Source of the DNA: Mycobacterium sp. E2479
Lineage (GTDB): Bacteria; Actinomycetota; Actinomycetes; Mycobacteriales; Mycobacteriaceae
Assembly (NCBI RefSeq): GCF_001667925.1
Contig: NZ_LZJR01000027.1
Span: 1 to 64,000 of the forward strand
DNA: 64,000 nt
Reading direction: 5' to 3'
Part shown: piece after piece, positions 51,151 to 58,607 of the stretch
Layout: every line of letters begins with the position of its first letter
Numbering within the stretch: position 1 is the first letter of the stretch
Notes under the pieces: generated by a model
The model's database searches: none
What the model saw: only the letters and a program-made list of their open reading frames with translations
What the model was told of the DNA's origin: nothing
Position numbers and translations under genes: made by a program

Positions 51151-51377
51151 GTCGGATCCCCTTCGAACACCACAGTTGCGATGTCACCCAAGGTCTTTTC
51201 GACGACACGACCGACTGTGCCCGGTTCCGGCCTCGGCCCCAATACCAGCACCTGAAGCCGCCCGTCGGGGGTGTCCACCCATGCGACGCTGTAGCCGTCC
51301 TGGCCATAACCGGGGATCGGCGATTTCGCCGGTACGAAGGTCGAGGCCCACACCGTCGCGGTCGGGTCACCGGGCAT
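51147..51377 (-). CDS. Short DUF35 OB-fold protein, partner of the thiolase-like protein
   Basis: A 76-residue protein that is only the OB-fold part of DUF35: TATVWASTFVPAKSP, YSVAWVDTPDGRLQVLVLG and GTVGRVVEKTLGDIATVVF. The zinc ribbon seen in the 14363 homologue is missing, an unusual minimal form. AGGA lies 7 nt before ATG 51377. Its start overlaps the end of the CoA-transferase fusion by 11 nt and its stop overlaps the thiolase start by 4 nt. Confidence 0.8.
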   Translation of the reverse strand: MPGDPTATVWASTFVPAKSPIPGYGQDGYSVAWVDTPDGRLQVLVLGPRPEPGTVGRVVEKTLGDIATVVFEGDPT

Positions 51378-53508
51378 TGGTCATCCTTTCGTGACGAGCG
51401 TTTGCATTGCCCAGCGCCGGCGGCGGCGCCAGCGGAATAGCGCCCAGGCCCGCGAATCGCCATGGCAGCCCGACCAATCGGGCGGTACCGATTTCGGGGT
51501 CGGGATGAGTGATTTCGGGGAAGAATCCGCGGGCCCTCAGATGCTCGTCGGTCACCAGTTCCTCGGCGCGCCGCACCGGTTGGGCGCGCACCCCCGCGGC
51601 GCTCAAGCGCGCGGCCACGTCCTCAGCCGACGCAGCCGCGATTAACGCTGCCAGTTGCTCGGTTACCACGCCGTGCGGCGAATCCTCCTGCGCTTTGAGT
51701 AAGCCGGCTAAACACGCCCAGTCACTGGGTTCAACGAGTTCAACAGCTACCCAACGGCCATCGCGGCTTCGGTACACCCCGCGGTGCGAGGCCGCCGCGT
51801 TGGCGTTCACCGGCCCTTCGGCGACCGAGGCCGCAGCGACGAACTCGGCCACCGTCGACGCGACCACCTCGGCCATGGACAGGTCAATCACCGCTCCGAT
51901 ATCGCGGGCGGGCCCGATGGCCCACGCGGCTATCACCGTGGCGGCCACCACCGAGGACAGCGGGTCGGCGAGGACCGTACCGAGCCGCGCGGGTGACCCG
52001 TCGGAGCCGATGGTCAGCCCGGCCAGACCCCCGTAGGACTGAACATTGTTGGCGTACACCCGGTATCCCGCCATGGGGCCTGTCGACCCGAACCCCGACA
52101 CCCGAACCGCGAGTCGGCCCGAGCCGGTGACCGCAGAAGGATCCACATCCAGCCGGGTCAGTCGGGACGCGCCGACGTTCTCGATAAGCACGTCGGAGTC
52201 CGCCACCGCTGCGGCGACATCCTGCACCGCTCGGCCAGGCTCGATCAGAACGCTCCGCTTGGAATGGTTGGCCACCGCGAAATAGGCACCGCGCTCGACG
52301 CCTGGTTGGCCTCCGGCGAAGGGGCCGATGCGTCGATAAATGTCGAGTCGCTCCGGATCTTCCAGCCTCACCACCCGCGCTCCCATGGCGCCGAGTAGTG
52401 CGCCGATGATCGGTCCGGCCAACACGTGGGTCAGTTCGACGATCTTCAGGTCGGTCAAGCGACCGGTACGTCGGTGATCGGATTGCCCACCCGTGTGCAC
52501 CAGCCATGGCGGGTCCAACACGGACACTGCCACACCGCAAAGTTCCATCGTCGAAATCGCTCTGCGAGAGGCGAATTGGGGCGAGGTCAGGATTTCCGCG
52601 GGAGTATTGACCGGTGTCGACGGCACACCGTTGGCCTGGAGCAGCGCTGCGCACGCTTCTTTGTCATGCGTCGCCGCCCACGCACTGACATGTTCATTGA
52701 TCAGGTCGGCGTGGTCGATCCGGGCGTCTCGTTCGTCGAGCCCCTCGGCCCACGCCGGATGGCCCAGTGCGGCAAGCAGACCCTGCCACTGGTGGTTTTC
52801 CACCGCGGTGATGCGAACCATCCCATCGCGGCACCCGAACAAACCCGACGGCGCAACATAGCGCCCGCTGCCCGCCTTGCCCGGGCACGCGTAGAGCACA
52901 TGAGCGCACTCTGGCAGAGCCGCGGTGAACGCCACTGCCTCCTGGACTGATACGTCGACGAATACCGACGTGTGCGTAGAGTTGCTCTGATCGAGGCCGT
53001 GCAACGCTGCCAACGCCACGGCCGCGCCCGCCGCCTTCAGCGCGACATAGCCCGGGGCGGGCACCGGCGCTCCATCCGCTCCCTCGATCGTGGCGAGCAG
53101 CCCGCCGGCAGCCTGGGCGACCAGTTCACCCCCCAGCTGCGACGACCGCGGTCCGTCGAGTCCGAAGGGGCTGACAGTCACCACAACGGCGTTGTCGGCC
53201 ATAGGTGGGTCCACGGCGGCGTTGTGGTCCACGATCACGATGTCGTGTTCATTGATCAGTGCCGACAGGTCCGGTGGCGATCCGACGATCCGCTTGCCGC
53301 GATCGAGGGTCAAGTCGACGGCCGCGACGGGCCCCGCTGGGGTGCTGAACACGGGCCCGACCCGGCCGGTCGTTTTTGCCCCGGACACCTTTGTGACGGC
53401 AGCACCGAGGCTAGCCAGCAGGGCCGTAGCAGCCGAACCGGCTATCCCGTCGCCGATTTCGAGGATGTTGATTCCTGATAGGAAAGAAATTTGATCGGTA
53501 GCGTTCAC
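51367..53508 (-). CDS. Double-domain class III CoA-transferase fusion
   Basis: A 713-residue protein with two full CaiB/BaiF domains: residues 1 to about 345 (ILEIGDGIAGSAATALLASLGA) and about 350-713 (LKIVELTHVLAGPIIGALLGAMGARVVRLEDP). Normal enzymes are about 400 residues and dimerise with interlocked subunits, so this is a covalent pseudo-dimer. The catalytic Asp is Glu in the first domain (LGGELVAQAAGG) and Ala in the second (YRVYANNVQSYGG), so the activity is questionable or altered. GTG 53508 overlaps the FadE stop (GTGA). Confidence 0.87.
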   Translation of the reverse strand: MNATDQISFLSGINILEIGDGIAGSAATALLASLGAAVTKVSGAKTTGRVGPVFSTPAGPVAAVDLTLDRGKRIVGSPPDLSALINEHDIVIVDHNAAVDPPMADNAVVVTVSPFGLDGPRSSQLGGELVAQAAGGLLATIEGADGAPVPAPGYVALKAAGAAVALAALHGLDQSNSTHTSVFVDVSVQEAVAFTAALPECAHVLYACPGKAGSGRYVAPSGLFGCRDGMVRITAVENHQWQGLLAALGHPAWAEGLDERDARIDHADLINEHVSAWAATHDKEACAALLQANGVPSTPVNTPAEILTSPQFASRRAISTMELCGVAVSVLDPPWLVHTGGQSDHRRTGRLTDLKIVELTHVLAGPIIGALLGAMGARVVRLEDPERLDIYRRIGPFAGGQPGVERGAYFAVANHSKRSVLIEPGRAVQDVAAAVADSDVLIENVGASRLTRLDVDPSAVTGSGRLAVRVSGFGSTGPMAGYRVYANNVQSYGGLAGLTIGSDGSPARLGTVLADPLSSVVAATVIAAWAIGPARDIGAVIDLSMAEVVASTVAEFVAAASVAEGPVNANAAASHRGVYRSRDGRWVAVELVEPSDWACLAGLLKAQEDSPHGVVTEQLAALIAAASAEDVAARLSAAGVRAQPVRRAEELVTDEHLRARGFFPEITHPDPEIGTARLVGLPWRFAGLGAIPLAPPPALGNANARHERMTNAR

Positions 53509-54593
53509 ATTCCACGCTCCTCGTTGGCGGCGGAGCGATGCCGGCCGGTGAGCCAGCGCGTCACCGCGTCGCGGTGATGCGCGCGTCCTCCGAGCCCCGC
53601 CGCAACACTCGCCGCGCGGCGAAGGTGAACGTGGGCGTGGTGCTCCCAGGTGTAGCCGATGCCGCCGAACACCTGGGTCGCGCCCTCAGGGACGGCGCGC
53701 AGCGAGTCGATACCCCAATATGCGGCAAGCGATGCCAGCGCCGCAGCGTCGGGATGCCCCTGCTGGCACGCGTCGGCGGCGCGGTTGACAAGGGCCCGTC
53801 CGACTTCGATCGCGCACCGCTGGTCGACGAGGCGGTGCTTGACCGCCTGGAATGCACCAATTGGGTGGCCAAACGCGGTGCGCTGCTTGGCGTATTCGAC
53901 CGCGGATTCATTGGCGGCCGAGGCGATGCCGACCAGTTCGGCTACCTGGGCGACCCGTGCACGCATTGTCGCGCCGCGATGGCGGACCTCGGCTGGCTCA
54001 CCCGACTCGATGACCTCAATCGGTGCTTCCTGCATGGAGATTCGGGCAGCAGGATTGTGATCCAGTGGAGTGACCGCCTCACATGTCACGCCTGCGCCGG
54101 TCGGATCGATCACACCCAGAACAGCCTCGTCGTTGGTGCCAGCACAGACCAGGAGCCTGGTCGCAACCGCAGCGAAGGGCACAAGCGGCCATACTCCGGA
54201 GATGTTGCCGGCGCCGGTGAGTTCCCCGCGCTCGGGTAGCACCAGGCTGATGCCGTCCGCGCACCGATCCTCGCACCAGCCTGCGGCAGCCGCTATGCCC
54301 AGCGGGACCGGGGCCGCCGCCGCGCCTGCCGCCTCGGCCAGCACGCACAACTCGCGAAGACCCTCGCCTCCCCCGCCGCCCGCATCGCTCACCAAGACAT
54401 CGGGCCATCCCAACTCGGCGATGGTCTGCCACAACGTCGGGTCGAAGACCGGCCCAGGGCCGTCGAGCAGGCTGCGGAATGCGTGCGGCGACCATGCCCG
54501 CCGCAGGATATCGTCGGCCGATTCGCGCAGCCGTGCGAGTTCTTCTGCAGTGTCAGCCATCTCGGTCAACGACGACAGGGAATTAGGGGTCAC
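53505..54593 (-). CDS. Acyl-CoA dehydrogenase, divergent partner of a pair
   Basis: A 362-residue divergent FadE. The central flavin loop is missing; RTAFGHPIGAFQAVKHRLVDQR and VFGGIGYTWEHHAHVHLRRA remain in the C-terminal domain. GTG 54593 overlaps the upstream FadE stop by 11 nt. Together with 54583-55776 it repeats the FAD-type plus short-type arrangement seen at 39844-42029 and should form a heterotetramer. Confidence 0.87.
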   Translation of the reverse strand: MTPNSLSSLTEMADTAEELARLRESADDILRRAWSPHAFRSLLDGPGPVFDPTLWQTIAELGWPDVLVSDAGGGGGEGLRELCVLAEAAGAAAAPVPLGIAAAAGWCEDRCADGISLVLPERGELTGAGNISGVWPLVPFAAVATRLLVCAGTNDEAVLGVIDPTGAGVTCEAVTPLDHNPAARISMQEAPIEVIESGEPAEVRHRGATMRARVAQVAELVGIASAANESAVEYAKQRTAFGHPIGAFQAVKHRLVDQRCAIEVGRALVNRAADACQQGHPDAAALASLAAYWGIDSLRAVPEGATQVFGGIGYTWEHHAHVHLRRAASVAAGLGGRAHHRDAVTRWLTGRHRSAANEERGM

Positions 54594-55776
54594 GGGGCAG
54601 CCCCAACAGCTTCTCACCGATCACGTTGCGCTGGATTTCCGATGTACCCGCACCGAAGGTCGCGGCGCGCATCAACAAGTAGCTCTGAGCGACATTGCCG
54701 TTCTTGCTCGCCCCCACCGAGCCGCGCTCCCGCGCGCCGGCGGGGCCGGCGAGGTCCAACCCGAAGTTCGCCATCGCCTGGTCGACCTCCGAGGTGAGCA
54801 ACTTGGCCACCGACGCCTCCGGGCCCGGGCTGACACCGCGGACGCCCGCGGCGGTCGCCTGCGCCGAAATCTGCCTCAGCGCCTCCACCTGTGCCGCGAA
54901 CCCGGCGATCCGATCGGCTACATAGCTGTCGCTGAAGCCGTTGCGAGTCAGCGCATTCTCTTCCTGTGCCATCCTGACCAGGATCGCGAGTCGCCGCTCG
55001 ATGCGATGCGTGCGACTCTGGCCAACACGCTCGAAGCCCAGCGTGGACTTGGCCACCGTCCAGCCGCCGTGCAATGGCCCGAGAACATTGATGAGCGGCA
55101 CACGCACCGAATCGAAGAACACCTCGTTGAACTCCGCCTGCCCGGTGATCTGCCGTATCGGGCGCACCTCGATTCCGGGGGTTCCTAACGGCACAAGGAT
55201 GTAACTGATTCCATGGTGCTTATCCGCTGTCACATCGGTACGCGCCAGTATGTAGATCCAGTCCGCGTACTGGGCCTTCGACGTCCAGATCTTCTGACCG
55301 GTGATCACCAATTTGTCACCGTCGATATCGGCTTTCGTCTTCAGCGCAGCCAAGTCGCTGCCTGCCTCGGGCTCACTGAAGCCCTGACACCACACCTCTT
55401 CCCCAGACAGAATCTTGGGCAGATATCGTGCGCGCTGCTGGTCGTTGCCCCACTGAATGATGGTGGGCCCCAACTGATTGACGGCGCTGCGATTAATGGG
55501 CTCGGGCGCGTGGGCTGCAGCCAACTCCGCGTTGAAGATCAGCTGCTGCACCGGTGTGGCGGCGCGGCCGCCGAACTGCACAGGCCAAGAGATCGCGGCC
55601 AGACCCGCGTCGTGAAGCCGTCTCTGCCACAACCGCATTCGGTCCAGGCGGTCGGTCTCGTTATCGCCGGGGCCCCGCACGTCAGACGTCAGCGCTGATG
55701 CGAGAAAAGCGCGGACCTCATCGCGGAACTCGCGATCAGCGTCGGCGAGGATAACGCCATAGTCTGGCTCGGTCAC
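54583..55776 (-). CDS. Acyl-CoA dehydrogenase, FAD-binding partner of a pair
   Basis: A 397-residue FadE: WPVQFGGRAATPVQQL, FSEPEAGSDLAALKTKADI, QKIWTSKAQYADW and GAGTSEIQRNVIGEKLLGLPR. Full flavin motifs, expected to be the redox-active subunit. GTG 55776 overlaps the amidohydrolase stop (55773). Second gene of the 57092-48745 operon. Confidence 0.9.
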   Translation of the reverse strand: MTEPDYGVILADADREFRDEVRAFLASALTSDVRGPGDNETDRLDRMRLWQRRLHDAGLAAISWPVQFGGRAATPVQQLIFNAELAAAHAPEPINRSAVNQLGPTIIQWGNDQQRARYLPKILSGEEVWCQGFSEPEAGSDLAALKTKADIDGDKLVITGQKIWTSKAQYADWIYILARTDVTADKHHGISYILVPLGTPGIEVRPIRQITGQAEFNEVFFDSVRVPLINVLGPLHGGWTVAKSTLGFERVGQSRTHRIERRLAILVRMAQEENALTRNGFSDSYVADRIAGFAAQVEALRQISAQATAAGVRGVSPGPEASVAKLLTSEVDQAMANFGLDLAGPAGARERGSVGASKNGNVAQSYLLMRAATFGAGTSEIQRNVIGEKLLGLPRDP

Positions 55777-57092
55777 GCTCCACCGCGAAGGATCGAGGCC
55801 ATCCGCACCTTCATGTCCCCGTACGTGATCGCCGTGGCACCTGCCTTCGGCGCGCGGCCAGCGTCGACCTTCGGGGCGGACAGATCCAAGCCGGCGATCT
55901 TCCCACGCAATGCCGCAACGGTGCAGTTCGCCCTTTCGAGCCGTTCAACGCCCGTGTAGCCGAAAGCACGGGCGGCGTTTTTCCACGTGATCGCTTCGAC
56001 CTCCTCAGCGCTGCAGCCCTCCAGTTGGGTAGCGAGCTGCTCGGGTGCGTCGGGCCAGCTGCTGTCCGAGTGCGGGTAGTCCATCTCCCAACAGATGGTT
56101 TCCACCCCGATGCGGTCGCGCATCTCGATGCCCACACGGTCACGGATGAAACATGACATGAAGTTGCGCCGGAACACGTCGGTGGGGCTCAGTCCATCAC
56201 CGAGGTCGTCTCCGGTCCACGCCCGCTGGCGGGAATAGATGTCCTCGAATCGCTCTAACAGGAACGGGATCCAGCCGATCCCGCCCTCAGATAGGGAGAA
56301 CTTGATAGTTGGAAACTTCGTCAGGACCGGCGAGAACAGCAGATCGGCCGTGAACCGCTGGGTGTCAAGCGGGATCATCGCGTTGTACGCGAGGTAGGTG
56401 GTGAGGTCGGACGGCACGGGCATGCCGCCACCCGTGCCGATGTGGATGTTCACCACGCTGTTCTCTTCGCACAGCGCCTCCCACAGCGGGTCCCAGTGCG
56501 GGTCCTGCCACGGCGGCTGGCCGTAGTTGCCGATGTGCTGTGGCGCCGTCACCGCGCGGCAGCCCAGCCCCGCCAGCCGGTGCACCTCGGCTGCGGCCAG
56601 CACCGGATCCCACAGCGGCAGAATGCCCATCGGGATGAACCGGTCGGGATGACGGCCGCACCAGTCCTCGATGTGCCAATCGTTGTAGGCGCGCACCATC
56701 ACCTCGGAGACCTCACGGTCACCCCGGTAGGTAAACAGCGCGCCGGAGATGGTGGGAAAAGATGGAAAACACAGCGAAGCCAACACGCCGGACGCGTTCA
56801 TGTCGTTCACGCGCGCGTCGACGTCGTAACAACCTGCCCGCATGTCGCTGAATCGGGAGGGCTCAAATCCCCACTCGTCATTGGGCCGGCCCGCCACCGC
56901 GTTGAGTCCGATGTTGGGTAGCTGCAGACCGTCATACTCCCAAAAACACACGCCGTCGGCGTCCTCGACAATGCGCGGAGCGTCGTCGGCGAAACGGCGT
57001 GGCACCCGCCCAGAGAACATATCGGGCGGTTCGACGGTGTGGTCGTCCACGCTGATCAGCACCAGATCGAGAGGATCAATCACCTGATGCAT
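55773..57092 (-). CDS. Amidohydrolase-family (PF04909) metal-dependent hydrolase
   Basis: A 439-residue protein related to 38211-39506: SVDDHTVEPPDMFSGRVP, HIGTGGGMPVPSDL, FSLSEGGIGWIPFLLERF and EMDYPHSDSSWPD. The shared D-Y-P-H-S-D-S motif suggests a common metal site. Leads the seven-gene operon FadE, FadE, CoA-transferase fusion, DUF35, thiolase-like, P450, nearly all with overlapping stops and starts. The context suggests hydrolytic ring or beta-diketone cleavage yielding an acid for CoA-dependent steps; this is inference. Confidence 0.87.
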   Translation of the reverse strand: MHQVIDPLDLVLISVDDHTVEPPDMFSGRVPRRFADDAPRIVEDADGVCFWEYDGLQLPNIGLNAVAGRPNDEWGFEPSRFSDMRAGCYDVDARVNDMNASGVLASLCFPSFPTISGALFTYRGDREVSEVMVRAYNDWHIEDWCGRHPDRFIPMGILPLWDPVLAAAEVHRLAGLGCRAVTAPQHIGNYGQPPWQDPHWDPLWEALCEENSVVNIHIGTGGGMPVPSDLTTYLAYNAMIPLDTQRFTADLLFSPVLTKFPTIKFSLSEGGIGWIPFLLERFEDIYSRQRAWTGDDLGDGLSPTDVFRRNFMSCFIRDRVGIEMRDRIGVETICWEMDYPHSDSSWPDAPEQLATQLEGCSAEEVEAITWKNAARAFGYTGVERLERANCTVAALRGKIAGLDLSAPKVDAGRAPKAGATAITYGDMKVRMASILRGGA

Positions 57093-57105
57093 TTTAGACT
57101 AATTA

Positions 57106-57127
57106 ACAGATTATGTCTAAGTGTTCT
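57106..57127 (+). promoter_or_regulatory. 22-bp island element, copy 11, with minus-strand -10
   Basis: Left ACAGAT, right GTGTTCT; 18 of 22 positions match both the copies at 31202 and 34227. On the minus strand a CATAAT -10 (57115-57110) lies inside it, followed after about 17 nt by the amidohydrolase ATG (57092). It overlaps the last two bases of the SRPBCC gene. Confidence 0.6.
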
Positions 57128-57557
57128 ATCCGGGCCGACGCTCAGTGGCGAAGTCCTGCACCCAGCCCGCCATCAAGCCGTAAACGGCCTCCATGGCTTC
57201 GCGCGCGGCGGCGTCGTCACCAATCGGCTCATAGTCGATGTCCCAGACCACGATCGATTCCCCAACGGCATCCGCGCTTTCGGAGACGGTATTGACCGCC
57301 ACAAATCGGCTGACCGGCATCGGATTGTTGGCGATCTCGTAAGATAGCGCGCGCTGGTCCGGCTTGATCCAGATGAGTGTCTCGATTACCGGCTTCTCAC
57401 TGGTTGCGGCGATGAACCGTCGCATGCCTGGTCCTTCGCCCTCGACCCGGACATCACTGGGCCCGGGGATCCAATCGACGTTGCCGAAGTCAGCCAGGAC
57501 TGCCCAAACTGCGTCCGGCGGTGCTGCGAGCTGCTTGGTGACCGTAAACGATGGCAT
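57126..57557 (-). CDS. SRPBCC (START-like/polyketide cyclase) family protein
   Basis: A 143-residue helix-grip protein: the N-terminal FTVTKQLAAPPDAVWAVLADFGNVDWIPG is the SRPBCC signature, and the long C-terminal helix AAREAMEAVYGLMAGWVQDF completes the fold. These proteins bind hydrophobic ligands or catalyse small cyclase/aromatase steps. ATG 57557 is chosen; the upstream extension runs through the promoter. Divergent from the crotonase at 57637. Confidence 0.85.
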   Translation of the reverse strand: MPSFTVTKQLAAPPDAVWAVLADFGNVDWIPGPSDVRVEGEGPGMRRFIAATSEKPVIETLIWIKPDQRALSYEIANNPMPVSRFVAVNTVSESADAVGESIVVWDIDYEPIGDDAAAREAMEAVYGLMAGWVQDFATERRPG

Positions 57558-57582
57558 TCGCTGAAGGTACCACCACCATGTA

Positions 57583-57604
57583 ACAGTTGATCGACTACTG
57601 TTTT
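57583..57604 (+). promoter_or_regulatory. 22-bp island element, copy 12 (SRPBCC/crotonase divergent promoter)
   Basis: Left ACAGTT, right CTGTTTT; 16 of 22 positions match the copy at 31202. It lies 32 bp upstream of the crotonase ATG and 25 bp from the SRPBCC ATG. Confidence 0.45.
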
Positions 57605-57636
57605 TATGTACTGCCGCGTGTGCGAAGGAGGGTGAC

Positions 57637-58533
57637 ATGAGCGCCGACGCCACCGCCGAAGGCGAATACGAGGTCGATGACGACTGGGTCCGTTATGAAG
57701 TCGTCGAACCGCACATCGCCCAGATCACCATCAACCGGCCGGACCGGCGCAACGCAATCCTGTCGCCCGACATGCACAACCTGTTCAAGGAGCGGCTGAC
57801 CCGTGCCGAAGACGATGATGCGGTCAAAGTCGTCATCCTCCTGGCCGAGGGCAAGGACTTCTGCAGCGGCGACGATGTGCGCCGGCTCCCGGTGGAGCAA
57901 GCAGGGCTGACCAAGGGGAAGCGGTTGCCACAGACTGCACGCCTAGGCAATGCTCGACGACTACACCGGCACCTGACCAACTGGCTGGAGTTTCCCAAGA
58001 CCGTGATCGCGGCCTGCCAAGGCGCCACGCTGGGCGCCGGAATGAATCTCGCTCTAGCCGCTGACATCCTGGTTGTTTCCGACGACATGTATCTCGCCCG
58101 CCCGCAGGCGCGCATCGGGTTCGCAGGATTTTCCACAGCTATGCCGTTGGCGCTGCTCAAGTTAGGACCTAATCGCGGCTACGAGGCAATGATCACCGGC
58201 CGCAAGGTGACGGCAGCTGAGCTGCGCGAATGGGGCGTGGCCGCGTCAGTGGTGCCCGCCGTGTCGTTACGCCACGAAGCCATGCGGTACGCCCACGCGA
58301 TAGCCCACCACTCAGCCGACGGGTTGATGGTGGGAAAGCACGCGCTGATCGCGTTCTGGCACGCAGTCGGAATGGCACAGTTCGGCGATTGGGTTCCGAT
58401 GGGCCACACCGTGTTCAGCAACCTGTCCTGGCGTGATGATGAGTTCAACTTCATGAAGGAACGCAGTTCTCGCGGCGGCCGGGAGGCCATGGCCGAGCTC
58501 GAGCGCCGCTATTCCGAGTGGGGATTCGAATAG
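57637..58533 (+). CDS. Enoyl-CoA hydratase/isomerase-family protein
   Basis: A 298-residue crotonase with N- and C-terminal extensions: INRPDRRNAILSPDM, FCSGDDVRRL, QGATLGAGMNLALAADILVVSDDMYLARP and GFAGFSTAMPL. The first catalytic Glu is Asn (GAGMNLALAAD). The long C-terminal tail ends ELERRYSEWGFE. The ATG follows GAAGGAGG. First of three plus-strand genes (SDR and Rieske oxygenase follow), although the SDR has its own 22-bp element. Confidence 0.86.
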   Translation: MSADATAEGEYEVDDDWVRYEVVEPHIAQITINRPDRRNAILSPDMHNLFKERLTRAEDDDAVKVVILLAEGKDFCSGDDVRRLPVEQAGLTKGKRLPQTARLGNARRLHRHLTNWLEFPKTVIAACQGATLGAGMNLALAADILVVSDDMYLARPQARIGFAGFSTAMPLALLKLGPNRGYEAMITGRKVTAAELREWGVAASVVPAVSLRHEAMRYAHAIAHHSADGLMVGKHALIAFWHAVGMAQFGDWVPMGHTVFSNLSWRDDEFNFMKERSSRGGREAMAELERRYSEWGFE

Positions 58534-58554
58534 TTTCATTGATGCGACACCTAT

Positions 58555-58576
58555 ACAGATCTTGTATGTGTGTTCT
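58555..58576 (+). promoter_or_regulatory. 22-bp island element, copy 13
   Basis: Left ACAGAT, right GTGTTCT; with four flanking bases it matches 31198-31223 at 21 of 26 positions, the closest pair in the window. It lies 31 bp upstream of the SDR start at 58608. Confidence 0.6.
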
Positions 58577-58607
58577 GTATGCTGAAGCAAACGGCACGGG
58601 GAGCTGA

